Origin: Brachyhypopomus gauderio
Taxonomy: Eukaryota > Chordata > Actinopteri > Gymnotiformes > Hypopomidae
Length of the DNA: 64,000 nucleotides
Direction of reading: 5' to 3'
NCBI RefSeq assembly: GCF_052324685.1
Contig: NC_135221.1
Span: 2,677,126-2,741,125 of the forward strand
Part shown: positions 1-10,699 of the stretch, in pieces
How positions within the stretch are numbered: position 1 is the first letter of the stretch
Layout: the number at the start of each line of letters is the position of its first letter
Notes under the pieces: model-generated
The model's database searches: none
What the model was told of the DNA's origin: nothing
What the model saw: only the letters and a program-made list of their open reading frames with translations
Made by a program: the position numbers and the translations under genes

Positions 1-123
1 GACATTTAAAAAACAAATAAAACACCTACGAACAGTGCAGCATTTGGACCAGTTTAATTTAAAAAATGTTTAAAACTTACAAAGTTTGAAGGAAAATATT
101 AAAAGAATCCAGGCTGAAGCCAT
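1..123 (-). CDS. nitr: NITR0: leader exon of a further NITR gene, cut by the window edge
   Basis: Only the first coding exon is inside the window, at 123 down to 81. It starts with ATG (complement of 121-123) and encodes MASAWILLIFSFKL, then breaks after one extra base at a GTAAGT donor (80-75). Length (43 bp), phase 1 and the short hydrophobic W-I-L core match the leader exons of NITR1, 5, 6 and 7. Positions 1-80 are the start of intron 1; the V exon would lie left of the window, since leader and V exons elsewhere are about 100-150 bp apart. About 15 bp upstream of the ATG a dispersed repeat (about 138-640) begins, and the flank shared with other NITR genes only resumes near 650. The gene may therefore have lost or altered its normal promoter spacing. 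Family and role (signal peptide of an immune receptor) are inferred from the paralogues. Confidence 0.7.
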
Positions 124-137
124 CCTCACAGATCATT

Positions 138-640
138 GAACGAATGAAAGTTCAATTTATATAGCGCCTTTCAAGATACCCAAGGTCACTTTACAATTTT
201 AACACAGGTACAAGTCACACAACCAATCACACACCGGCAAGAAGTGGCAGCCAATTGCGCACAGCGTACTCTCTACCGGAAGCCACAGCACCCTGGGGGA
301 CCGAATGGGGTGCAGGAAGGGGAAAGAGGACAGACCCTAGTGACAGAGCACCATCCATACAAGCACACACACACTCAAACAACTGCTTTTTATTTAACAC
401 AGTTTCACACTCAGGGAATTTGTAAAGGAATGTCAATTTACCTAACCTCCATGTTTTTGGACTGTGGGAGGAAACCGGAGACCCCAGAGGAAACCCACAC
501 AGACAACATGGAAACTCCACTCAGATAAGGATTTGAACCCAAGACCTCAGGGCTGAGAGGCATAAGTGTTAACCACCAAGCACACCATGTTGCCACATTG
601 ATTGCTACTTGAGGTGAACTGTTAAAAGCCACTTAAATTA
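138..640. repeat. Dispersed fish repeat (LINE-tail and SINE-like) in the NITR0 5-prime flank
   Basis: The segment opens with a 'tatatagcgcctttcaaga' motif, which is the antisense form of the 3-prime tail of L2/CR1-like LINEs, also seen near 1,085 and in another form at 56,570. A second part (about 450-590) has the widespread vertebrate repeat wording 'gtgggaggaaaccggag' followed by a B-box-like 'ggatttgaacccaagacc'. It separates the NITR0 start codon from its promoter-like flank. The exact family is not assigned. Confidence 0.55.
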
Positions 641-659
641 TACAAGCAACCAGTGCTGG

Positions 660-790
660 TTGGCTTCAGGAGATGTTCACCTCATTGGCTCATGTTCACC
701 TCATTGGCTAGCACTAGTGACGAAATCTTTCCATTTGCCTGTTTGTAACACAGTTTGGCCACCAGAAGTCAGCGGTGAAGAGAACACCAC
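660..790 (-). promoter_or_regulatory. Promoter-like flank of NITR0 with two inverted CCAAT boxes
   Basis: ATTGG (CCAAT on the minus strand) occurs at 684-688 and 702-706, each inside 'ctcattggct', as in the flanks of NITR6 (44,310) and NITR7 (51,612). The following 'ggccaccagaagtcagcggtgaag' tract is also present upstream of NITR1 (about 6,920). Here it lies about 560 bp upstream of the leader ATG instead of about 90-110. The promoter role is inferred from conservation and position only. Confidence 0.4.
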
Positions 791-1137
791 AAGCCGCACG
801 AGCAGAGATGGGCCGTCCAGTACCGCACATTCATAAAACAAACACAGTGCAAGACAAAACGGACCTGAAGAAGAAACAGACAGGCAGAACTGATCTCCAA
901 ACGTGAGGGGAATCTGTGAACACCAACACAGAGCAAGTGGAGAAGCAAAATGAAGCAATGTGGAAGAATTTTCCATGGGGCCACTTTCCTTTAAACATAC
1001 TTTTGTTTGGTTGGCTAAGACTTTTGACGCACTAGAAAGGTAATAAAAATCATTATTATTATCGCTACATTTTATTTAATAAGCACCTTTCAAAACACCC
1101 AAGGACACTGCACAATAATAGCGAAAAATAAAAGGAA

Positions 1138-1437
1138 CAACACTTGCCAACTCTTGCCAACACTCACAAACTTTATTTTAATACAAAAATAGCGCAGATA
1201 GCGCACGTATAACGTGTATGACCCTAACACTGACAAAGACGAGCACGGGACACTGCGCGAACGCACATTAAATAGACAAACCACATAAGCCCCAAGTGTT
1301 GAAAAGACGAGCCACAGGTGAGATGAATGAACACACTCAGACACATCCACACCCACGAAGATCCACAGACGCAGACGACTAGACGACGTAAACTCACGCC
1401 CAAAAAGGGGTGGGGAGTCAGGGGCTGTAACGTGACA
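1138..1437 (-). mobile_element. Solo-LTR-like fossil, about 300 bp, flanked by AGGAA
   Basis: A 300-bp block sits inside the LINE fossil between two AGGAA copies (1,133-1,137 and 1,438-1,442), as expected of a 5-bp target duplication. Read on the minus strand it starts TGTCACG and shares several stretches with the 301-bp solo LTR at 45,765-46,065, including one near 'tttaatgtgc' and 'gtgctcgtctttgtc'. It is non-coding and degraded. The far end does not read as a clean terminal CA, so that border is less sure. It is younger than the LINE it interrupts. Confidence 0.55.
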
Positions 1438-1650
1438 AGGAAAATAAAGCAAAGTTCAATTAAGTTACTGTAAAGTAGAAGATAGACACAAGCAATAAAA
1501 GAAGAAAGAAAATAAATAAATAAATAAATATAAAAATACAAATAAAAACAATATAGGCTCAGCCATAAGCCAACTGAAAAAGATGGGTTTTTAGATGTGC
1601 CTTGAATATAGTGATAGATGGGCAAGTACGTAACTCAAGCTGCAGACTGT

Positions 1651-2232
1651 TCCATAACTTTGACCCAGCCACACTAAAGGCCCCATCACCAACAGGTCCA
1701 TAACTTTGACCCAGCCACACTAAAGGCCCCATCACCAACAGGTTCATAACTTTGACCCAGCCACACTAAAGGCCCCATCACCAACAGGTTCATAACTTTG
1801 ACCCAGCCACACTAAAGGCCCCATCACCAACAGGTCCATAACTTTGACCCAGCCACACTAAAGGCCCCATCACCAACAGGTCCATAACTTTGACCCAGCC
1901 ACACTAAAGGCCCCATCACCAACAGGTCCATAACTATGACCCAGCCACACTAAAGGCCCCATCACCAACAGGTCCATAACTTTGACCCAGCCACACTAAA
2001 GGCCCCATCACGAACAGGTCCATAACTTTGACCCAGCCACACTAAAGGCCCCATCACGAACAGGTTCATAACTTTGACCCAGCCACACTAAAGGCCCCAT
2101 CACCAACAGGTTCATAACTTTGACCCAGCCACACTAAAGGCCCCATCACCAACAGGTTCATAACTTTGACCCAGCCACACTAAAGGCAATATCACCAACA
2201 GGTCCATAACTTGGACCCAGCCACACTAAAGC
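1651..2232 (-). repeat. 46-bp minisatellite, about 12-13 copies, inside the LINE fossil
   Basis: The unit begins 'tccataactttgacccagc' and repeats every 46 bp (for example 1,651 and 1,697), with few substitutions between copies. On the minus strand one unit covers the LINE C-terminal segment around [13 protein letters not shown], so a piece of retrotransposon coding sequence was tandemly amplified after insertion. Because 46 is not a multiple of three, each copy shifts the frame; the expansion is not coding. Confidence 0.9.
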
Positions 2233-3430
2233 AATGTTCCTTAAATGTAAAAAGGCTGTCTTACAGATGTTCATAATGAGTTGTTTAAAGGAGAGAGTTC
2301 TGATCTGGGTTGATGATAAAACAGTAAGTTCAGGAATAGAGACAGCACTATTGCCAATCTTCTTGAGTGTAACTAGAGAAGCAATTAATATAGCCTCTGT
2401 ATTGTTACTTTTTAGACTCAAGAAGTCCTCCTTCATCCATGCCCTAACATCAGCTAAACACTTCATTAGGACATTAGGCGGTAGACTGAGAGATTTAGTG
2501 CATATGGATATCTGCACATCATCAGCAAAACAATGAATCTGTAGCCCATGACCACTAATAATGTCGCCAAAAGGAAGCAAGTACAATATAAAAAGTAGTG
2601 GGCCAAGAACTGAACCCTGAGGGACACCATGTGACTAAATGCATGACTCAGATCTAAAACCTCCAATTGAAACAAACGTGCCTATCTGTAAGGTAGGAAT
2701 GAAACCAAGCATGAACAGTTCCAGATATGACAATCAGATTACAGAGCAGAGTAAGTAATATCTTATGGCAGACTAAGTCAAATGCAGCTGTCAGGTCTAA
2801 TAGTACAAGTAAATTTACCAACCCCTGGGCAGCTGCTATAAGAAGATTATTTACCACCCACACTAGTGCAGTTTCAGTGCTATGATTTCTCCTAAAGCCG
2901 GACTGAAACACCTCAACCAGATCATTAGATTCAATATGTTCAGTTAACTGGACAGCTACAGTCTGTTCTAGAGTTTTAGCAAGGAAAGGAAGATTGTAGA
3001 TTTTCAGGGTCTAAGCCATTTTTCTTTAGAACAGGAGTAATGGCAGCCATCTTCAAGGAAGCCGGAACTAGACCTGTGATCAGTGAAGCGTTAATGCACT
3101 GTGTAATAAGAGGGCAGATTGTGGTAAGACGAAACTTTCTTGCACAGTATTGAAAGTGGACAGATAGCTGCCATCAAAATGTGTAGATAAAGAATCAAAA
3201 TCAGCTGATGCTAGACTGGATGGAAATTGAGAATAGATTGTAGCTATTTTCTGGTTATAGAACGCCATGAACCAACAACATAGTTCAGTAGATGGAACTA
3301 AGGTAGAGCATTTTGCAGGATGCAGTAACTTACTAACAGTGGGAAAAAGAGTTCTTGGATTGCCATGGGCACCTTGAATGACATTTGAGTAATACTAAGT
3401 TTACAGTAAGGTGCAGTAGTATATTAAAAG

Positions 3431-3777
3431 ATTAAGTATAATAAACCTGCATGTATTGTCTTGCATGTATCATCTGGACAGAGCACAGTGTGTTGACACA
3501 CTCACATTTCATTCATTCTTTTATTGTAAAACTCTGAGAAAGGGGCGGACCTTACAAAGACACTCCCACTGACATCACTCACTGGAAGACACGCCCACTG
3601 ATGCCACTCACCATCCCTTCGGTTCTGCACCAATTTTTAAGGTTCTCCTTCAGAGAGGTTTCTACAACGCAGTCAGTCTACAATACTGAATACTGAACCA
3701 ATAATACATTTGTCCTGAACAAAGAATTTTCCAATACTACATTTGCCTAATAAAATGACTGAGTTAGACGTCATGAA
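3431..3777. other. 3-prime flank of NITR1, no gene seen
   Basis: AT-rich unique-looking sequence between the LINE fossil and the NITR1 stop codon. It should include the NITR1 3-prime UTR (minus strand). No further coding exon or known repeat was recognised. Confidence 0.5.
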
Positions 3778-6773
3778 TTAATCAGTAGCAGTAGAGTACA
3801 ACACTTCAGAGTAGATGCTGTGTTCCAGCTGTCCTCTCTTCTCCTGTCCTCTCTTCTCCTGTCCTCTCTTCTCCTGTCCTCTTCTGGGTTTTCTCTTACT
3901 GAATTGGAAGGCAGCGTAATTCAGCTCCACAGTGTCGTGGTCCTGAGGGAACACACACAAAAGACATGAAACGTTTGTACCACCCGACTGCTGTTGCAAG
4001 ATTCCTACTCTTAAAAGGCAAAATTATGTCAGGTGCACCAATTCATATATTCACCTGTATTCACATTACCTGACTGGTTATCTTTGTTTCCATAGCACCC
4101 TGTTGAAGTCTCACTATAGTGGGACAAAGAGCATAGTAAATATATTTATATACATATTTATATTTATACATTTCTGCTTTCATCTTGTACAGCTTTGTAA
4201 CAGTTTTAACAGACACTCACCACTGCAGTGTTCACAGTTTCTCCTTCTACAGATTAAAACTGCCTGTGCAGAAATGACGAGCACACACACTCCCAGAGCT
4301 GCTCCCACCATCATCAGCACAGCATCCACACGACTGGCTGTGGTTTACAAATGAACATAATCAGGAGATCCACAAGTGGTTAGATGTTCATGCTGGAGGT
4401 TCTTTAAATAGACTGTTTTGTTTTAAACAATCTGGACACTTTCTGAATTCAACTGCACTGCACTGTGTGATCTTACTTAATATGAAGCAAACATAAGCAA
4501 AGCTGTAAAACAGAAGTTCTGCAAGACAGTTACTATAAGTCAGTAAATCTGAAAAAAAACTGCACAAATTTGTGTGTGATAAACAATCATAGTTTGTGTA
4601 GGTGATAAATAATTTAACAGAGTATTCACTAAATATTAAGGTAATATAAGTTTTAGGCAGAAGTCTGAAAATACTCATTTTACAATGTAGTGCACTTGCA
4701 CATGCAATGCCTGACTGTGCTGTAAACGCACATTAAGTTACAAATAAAAGCATCAACTTTAAATAAGGACTTAGTCGTTATCACTATTATCACATTATTA
4801 TTGAGTGCAGATGGTGTATGTCTGGTGTATGTGCATGTAATTTCTTTCAAATAGCAGGACTGTGTTATAATGTCTGGGTTCCTCTGTACAGTAGCCATTA
4901 TTAACAATCTAAATGTTCCAATCACAGATGTTTTGTTCTATACACTCTGTTGTCCTGCTGCCAAATCCTGATACAACACCAACACATCTGCTGATATTTG
5001 TGTCAGATGTACGTAAAATCACCAAGATCTCATTTACATGTCAGTAATAAATGTGGCTCACTAACACTTTCTAACATTTTTAAACACTTACTCAGACCTA
5101 CTGTTGTTCCATTTCCAAGAAGGATCTTCCCACATGTGAGCACAGCGCAGTAGTAAGTGCCAGTATCAGAGACGCTGAGGACACTCTTGGAGAGGTTGTA
5201 CACACAGCTGTGTGGAGAAGAGCTGATCACACACTGACGGCTGCTGTTGTGATGAGTGGAGATGATTTCAGGATGGGAGTCTCCTGCAGAAGATCTGAAC
5301 CAGAACACTTGGAGTTCTGCAGTTCTCCTCTCAGAGAGGACACTACACTGCAGAGACACAGACTCTCCTGGAGGAACCCTCCCCACATCTGGACTTTGGA
5401 CCACTGACACTTTATTTTTGAAATGTGGCTGGCCTGTTTAAAATAATTAAAGTATTACATGGCATTAGATTTATTTATTTTCTGGGACCTCTAAAATAAC
5501 CCTCTCAATAGACACACTGATCCTTTATATTATATACAGTGTCAAGAAAAAGAATATGGTTTTCTGCATTCATTTGTCATAATAGCTCGTCTGGTTGTCC
5601 AAGTGAGGAGTATTATATCCTCTGAAAGCGTTTTCTGGAGAGACTTGGCTCAGATATACATTCTTGTGCGGAACAATCTCTGGAACAAAGTGTAAATCAC
5701 TCAAAAATCACTCAATTTAGCCCAAGTCCAAACTCCAAACTCATTTTCTTAAGAAGACTCCAGCTGTGCCATGGCCTGGCTCCTCTCAGCGTGTCTGTGC
5801 TCATTAACTCAAGGGTTCCCGTTATTTATCCACCAGCACTATAATGTTTTTATAGTTGTTCTGTTGGTGTGCTATTAATTTAGGCCCATTACATTAATAC
5901 TCTTCACTTGAATGAAGATAACATCACATTTTATGACAAATGAATGCATTAATGGTATAAGTAATGGTATTTGTATTAGTATTAGTAATGGTATTAAGAA
6001 TAGTATTAGTAATAGTATCAGTAATAGTAATGATAATACTATTAGTAGTATTAATAATAGTATAAGTAATAATATTAGTCATAGTATTGTGACTATAAAA
6101 TGTGAAAAAAAACAAGAACATGAGATGCAGTTTTAAATTATGAAGTGATTTACTATTAAATGCCTGTATAATGCATGTATACATTTTGCATAAAAATTGT
6201 CATTTTATTTATTGTAAAAAAAAATTGAAATTATTACCTCTAAGAGCCAAGAATGTTCCCCTGAAAAACCGAATCACATTTACTTGAGAAGATCCACAAT
6301 AGTACATGCCTTCGTCTTCTTTGGTTGCATGCGAAATCGTTAGAGAAACATTATTTTTGATTCTGTCCAGTTTGATGGAAGAATTCTTGAAGGGTGGGAA
6401 AATGATGGTGTCCATAGCTGGTCCTGTTATTCCAATCGCCTGAAGCAGATGCTCTATGGTTTGTTTGTACCAGACAATCAGAGATTTTGTGTCCTTTTCT
6501 TCAAGTGTACATCGAAGAGTGGCCGTGTGTCCAAACTCCACAGTGGCAGATGTGGCCATTTGATACAGATGAACAGGTTGTGTAAGGTCTACTAACAGAT
6601 TAAAACTTGGTTCACAAAATAGAAATAAACTATATTTGTGTATGTATATATCTAATAAAAACTCTGGGAAACTTTAAACATTTTGAACATTTTGAAAAGT
6701 CATAGTGGCTGTGATGTTTGTAATACTTACACATTTTGAGGAGAGCCAGAATTGGAATCCAAATGGGAACCAT
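3778..6773 (-). CDS. nitr: NITR1: two-Ig inhibitory novel immune-type receptor
   Basis: Exons, minus strand: leader 6,773-6,731 (an in-frame ATG also lies at 6,782); V 6,588-6,238; I 5,403-5,092; transmembrane 4,337-4,221; cytoplasmic 4,113-4,070; tail 3,942-3,778. They sum to 1,032 bp, 343 residues. The V domain has LRC, WYKQ, DEGMYYC and the J-like FFRGTFLAL. The I domain has SLQC, VFWF, TGTYYC and GNGTTV plus extra cysteines (RQC, HSC, LTC). The membrane segment runs VDAVLMMVGAALGVCVLV. The tail has LNYAAF (ITIM-like), SIYSEV (ITIM) and VLYSTA. Family knowledge: such receptors dampen lymphoid or NK-like cell activation through SHP phosphatases. Oddity: the tail holds a triple 5-residue repeat, GQEKR, absent in the others. 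The V domain is unlike any other in the window. Ligand unknown. Confidence 0.88.
3839..3890 (-). repeat. 15-bp coding tandem repeat in the NITR1 tail
   Basis: Three near-perfect copies of a 15-bp unit (plus-strand 'cttctcctgtcctct') encode GQEKR three times between the first and second tyrosine motifs. NITR3 has a single GQEKRGE at the same place, so the repeat lengthens the linker between the motifs by about ten residues without changing frame. Confidence 0.85.
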
Positions 6774-6782
6774 CGCGTTCAT

Positions 6783-7080
6783 GTACTCGGAGTGAAACGT
6801 TGTTGGCGAACAATCGCAGCACCTGATATTTGAAGCTGGTTGGACTCAGAAGATCTTCAGCTGTCTGACATGTACATCACATGCTCATTTTCCATTGACT
6901 TGTTTTGTAACACCCATTGGCCACCAGAAGTCAGTGGTGAAGAAGGTTACTACACAGCTAAATAGGTCTTGTATCCCAAGACCAAATCTCTAAACCCTTT
7001 ATGAAAGGAGAGTTACTATTAGACTGGGCATAAAACTGCATTTAAAGGCATGATATATGTTACTGTACATGATATTTGTC
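6783..7080 (-). promoter_or_regulatory. 5-prime flank of NITR1, promoter expected here
   Basis: The stretch 6,895-6,945 shares 'ccaccagaagtcag' and neighbouring words with the NITR0 flank (about 760) and, more weakly, the NITR5 flank (about 37,330). An ATTGG (CCAAT complement) lies at about 6,917. No TATA box was recognised. Assigned by position and conservation only. Confidence 0.35.
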
Positions 7081-7084
7081 ACAG

Positions 7085-8110
7085 CACAGCCACTGACTCC
7101 TCCCTTCAGGAGCATCTGACTCCTCCCTTCAGGAGCCACTGACCCCTCCCTTCAGGAGTGCCTGACTCCTCCCTTCAGGAGCTTCAGGAGCCTCTGACTC
7201 CTCCCATCAGGAGCATCTGACTCCTCCCTTCAGGAGCCCCTGACTCCTCCCATCAGGAGCCCCTGACTCCTCTCTTCAGGAGCCACTGACTCCTCCCTTC
7301 AGGAGCGCCTGACTCCTCCCTTCAGGAGCCTCTGACTCCTACTTTCAGAAGCCACTGACTCCTTCCTTCAGGAGCGCCTGACTCCTCCCTTCAGGAGCGC
7401 CTGACTCCTCCCTTCAGGAGCGGCTGACTCCTCCCTTCAGGAGCCACTGACTCCTCCCTTCAGGAGCCCCTGACTCCTCCCATCAGGAGCCCCTGACTCC
7501 TCTCTTCAGGAGCCACTGACTCCTCCCTTCAGGAGCGCCTGACTCCTCCCTTCAGGAGCCTCTGACTCCTACTTTCAGAAGCCACTGACTCCTCCCTTCA
7601 GGAGCGCCTGACTCCTCCCTTCAGGAGCGCCTGACTCCTCCCATCAGGAGCCCCTGACTCCTCCCATCAGGAGCCCCTGACTCTTCCTTTCAGGAGCCCC
7701 TGACTCCTCCCATCAGGAGCCACTGACTTCTCCCTTCAGGAGCATCTGACTCCTCCTTTCAGGAGCCACTGACTTCTCCCTTCAGGAGCCCCTGACTCCT
7801 CCCTTCAGGAGCCCCTGACCCCTCCCATCAGGAGCCCCTGACTCCTCTCTTCAGGAGCCCCTGACTCCTCCCTTCAGGAGCCCCTGACTCCTCCCTTCAG
7901 GAGCATCTGACTCCTCCTTTCAGGAGCCACTGACTTCTCCCTTCAGGAGCCCCTGACTCCTCCCTTCAGGAGCCCCTGACTCCTCCCATCAGGAGCATCT
8001 GACTCCTCCCTTCAGGAGCATCTGACTCCTCCCTTCAGGAGCACCTGACTCCTCCCATCAGGAGCCTCTGACTCCTCCCTTCAGGAGACTTTGACTCCTC
8101 CCTTCAGCCC
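7085..8110. repeat. 23-bp minisatellite, about 44 copies, upstream of NITR1
   Basis: The unit 'ctgactcctcccttcaggag' plus three variable bases repeats every 23 bp (for example starts at 7,093 and 7,116). Each unit contains CTCCT and AGGAG separated by six bases, so each could form a small hairpin. Variants (cccatc for cccttc, tacttt, and different spacer triplets) recur in blocks, showing block-wise amplification. No coding content is proposed. Confidence 0.93.
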
Positions 8111-8189
8111 CAAAGTTTCCAGGAAGCTGCCCCATGCTTCATCTGTAATGGAAGATAACCATTCACCTTCCTGCAGATTCACCCCGCGG

Positions 8190-9354
8190 TAGGGGTGCAC
8201 GATATGACGATATAAAATCGTGAATAGCGATGATGAGTGGAGAATCGCAGGCGATTTACCAAATTAGAGAAATCGTATATATCGCCTTTGCCAATCAGCG
8301 CAATGACTTTTTTAAATGTTGGTTCCCGCCGATGCGGCCGGCGTAGGACTGACCAATCACATCGAACTGTGCGGCTTCCATGCCTCCATGTTGTGTTTGT
8401 AAAAACTAAAAGTGGACAACCATGGCTGAAAGCCAAACAGAGGAGCTGGTAACAAAGAGGAAATTTACCTCTGTAATCTGGAATTGGTTCAGATTTTCTT
8501 CCACTGACCAAGACCAAACTTCACCGAAGGTGTAACGTGTGCAAAGAACATGTAAAAATGTCCGATGCCAGTACAACAAATTTATTCAAACACTTGAGAC
8601 GTAGGCATCCCAAGGAATATGTCGAAAGTGAAACAATGTGGGCAGCGGGGGCAGTCGTCTCACAAGCTGCGGCCTCGGTGGTTTATACTTTCACGAGTGA
8701 CCGTAGCGCGTGACTCCACACAACTCGCACGAACCCCCACGAATGGTGGAAACGTTTATACGGGTACTTAAACTTTCCACGTCACTCCGCATTCTTTGCA
8801 GTGTTGTCCATATCGATATGTGGTAGTATAAAGAAACACCCCTCAAAAACAGGAAGGAACATTTACCTGACGAATTTTAATGTTGCTTTGTGTTTCAGGT
8901 TTGAAAAGTGCTGGAATTTAGGCTAAAGTACTTGAAAATGCTTGAAATTGTAACTACTTTGTTTCACAACAAATAGCTATCTGACTGAACAGTTCTCTTG
9001 TATTACGTTAACAAATACGAGCCTCTTGTAATTCCAGGACGAAACATGAGAGAACGTGAAGACATTAAGATTGGGCGTTTTGAAAATAAACAACCATTAA
9101 ATAATGTGATAAAAAAGGGAATTATTTTGAATCATTTTGACTATATGTATAAATATTTAACTTAATTAAGTTTAACATGCTGGGAAATATTGTATATTTA
9201 GTGCAATAGTGCATTTTATCAGTGTCACTCATTAAAATCTGCTTAGAAAGAAAAGATTGTAGCCCCCATTTTTTTGGATGGAATATCATGATAAAAAATC
9301 GAAATCGTGATTTTATGCAAAAAAATTGTGCTAAAATTTTATCGCCCACCCCTA
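8190..9354 (+). mobile_element. hAT transposon, internally deleted, with a BED zinc finger remnant
   Basis: Terminal inverted repeats read TAGGGGTG..CGATA at the left (8,190) and the complement ending CACCCCTA at the right (9,354). An 8-bp target duplication flanks it, CCCCGCGG (8,182-8,189) and CCCCTCGG (9,355-9,362), with one mismatch. An ATG at 8,422 opens a plus-strand frame, MAESQTEELVTKRKF, continuing to WNWFRF. After a frame break follows CNVCKEH and then LFKHLRRRHP, the C-x2-C..H-x4-H pattern of a BED finger. The catalytic body and dimerisation domain of a hAT transposase are absent, so it is non-autonomous. Confidence 0.85.
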
Positions 9355-9362
9355 CCCCTCGG

Positions 9363-9717
9363 TGACCCTAACAACACTCCTCCTGGGTGACCAGCTCTTC
9401 CACAAACCCACCTCAGCTGTGACTATAACACAGATGCGTATGACACCATCAGGGTAGATTGTGATACATGACAACTTTGGGATTGTGCTTGATTATGAGG
9501 ATGAATTACGTATCACTGTTGTTGAGTAGTGGTTTTGGCCTAGCCAAAGGCCCTGGGTCAAGCTCAGAGTCGACCTTCTCTCCTTCATTCTCATGCAGCT
9601 CTGGGTGCCATTCATAATCCGTCACTCCCCCTAGATAACTGGTATACAGAATAATATATTTCACCCCTCAGTTCATGATTCTGGCATTTCCCTCAGTTTT
9701 TATTTACTTACCCATAG
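9363..9717. other. Intergenic stretch, nothing recognised
   Basis: No open frame of note, no NITR exon and no repeat that I can name. Confidence 0.4.
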
Positions 9718-10160
9718 TCAAGTCAAATGTATTTATATAGTGACAACAGCCATGCTCAGATGCTCAGAGAGCATTGTGGGTAAGGGCTGGGACATCCAGC
9801 AAGCTTGAGGAGACGCAGGACGTTTATAAACCATGAAAGTGGACCGACAGGCCACCAGCACACAAAGTATGTTTTTAACACAGCGTGTGAACCAAACAAA
9901 TGACACAGACACAATCTGACACAAAAAATGAACACACACACACACACTCACTCACACTCAATCACACATACACACACAATGACCAACAAATCCACAGTAC
10001 AAACAGGGAGTTTAAATAAACAATCTAATATGCCAAAACAATGGACAGATGTGACAAAATCATGTGGGCGTGGCAACATGGGAACACACACAGTGACAAC
10101 GTGCCAACACACACGGGCTTGTGTGGGTAACAACAGTATGTACTGTGGAGTGGTCACCAT
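9718..10160. repeat. Dispersed repeat with LINE-tail start and CA-rich segment
   Basis: It starts 'agtcaagtcaaatgtattta', the antisense form of the 3-prime tail of the fish LINE whose sense copy ends near 56,600. A short (CA)n tract lies at 9,931-9,975. Frames in both directions look accidental. Confidence 0.45.
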
Positions 10161-10214
10161 CACGTGTTCTGTACATTATAGCCTTTCATCTGTTGACATT
10201 AATTAATCAATGAA

Positions 10215-10690
10215 CTTCCAAAAGTATTAGGTCACTGCACATACCAGGAATTGTACTTTCAGGTCATGAGACTGACAAAATATATATTTCACCTTCAGTA
10301 ATTCATTAATGATCCTCTCTCCATCTCTCTACGGTAGTGCTCACTCTTAATACTTCATACATGTATCACATGTCACACTGTTTCCTACAGACATTCATTA
10401 TTGTACCACTCTCTGGAGAACAACCTGCCTTCAGCTACAGACCAATATTACAAATTTTGACTCATCACTCCAGACCACAAGCTGTACTTTTTTCATGCAT
10501 AGTTCAGTTGCTTGGCCTTGTTTTCATGGTGAAGCTATGGCTTTTAGGCCTGGATTAGTCCATGAACACCTGACCTGTCTGCTCAGAACAGCAGACTCTG
10601 CCACTTCTGATCTGACGATTTCAAAAGAAAGGAAGCATGTGTCTTTCATCTACCACTCTACATTTCCTTGGTGACCACGCTATGGTCCTC
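10215..10690 (-). mobile_element. Degenerate Tc1/mariner-like transposon relic
   Basis: The left edge has 'aaaagtattaggtcac', resembling the terminal repeat of Tc1-like elements. On the minus strand, around 10,620-10,420, the broken frames read NPGLKA and later VVWSDESKF, the latter being the well-known Tc1 transposase motif around the second catalytic aspartate. Multiple breaks make it a fossil. The right end was not found. Confidence 0.5.
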
Positions 10691-10699
10691 CAGATTGTC

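Larger units (their letters stand above)
1047..3430 (-). mobile_element. Degenerate L2/CR1-like LINE (reverse transcriptase part)
   Basis: Minus-strand fragments of a non-LTR reverse transcriptase are readable in order. Around 2,911-2,654 lie FQSGFR..HSTETALV and LLVLLDLTAAFD. Around 2,586-2,158 lie FADDVQI (the YADD box, Y replaced by F), then LRNIA and AFSVAGSKL. The C-terminal end TIFKAHLKTHLFQLAYG is at about 1,600-1,560. The 3-prime end, with a short ATT tail, is near 1,047-1,062. Frames are broken in several places and the endonuclease is not recognisable, so this is a dead, 5-prime truncated copy. It carries an internal LTR insertion (1,138-1,437) and a 46-bp tandem expansion (1,651-2,232). 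It does not contribute to the NITR genes. Confidence 0.75.

Noticed and set aside
1651-2232. CRISPR-like array
   Set aside because: The repeats are directly adjacent with no unique spacers, and the setting is a vertebrate genome. It is a minisatellite. The same applies to 7,085-8,110 and 37,927-41,589.
5912-6184. Asparagine/serine-rich frames around 5,930-6,100
   Set aside because: They come from an AT-rich run of 'agtaatagta' type repeats within NITR1 intron 2 and have no coding character.
3778-6773. NITR1 as a T-cell receptor or immunoglobulin V gene
   Set aside because: The J-like segment is fused in the V exon, and there are no recombination signal sequences. The V-I-membrane-ITIM exon order is that of NITR genes.
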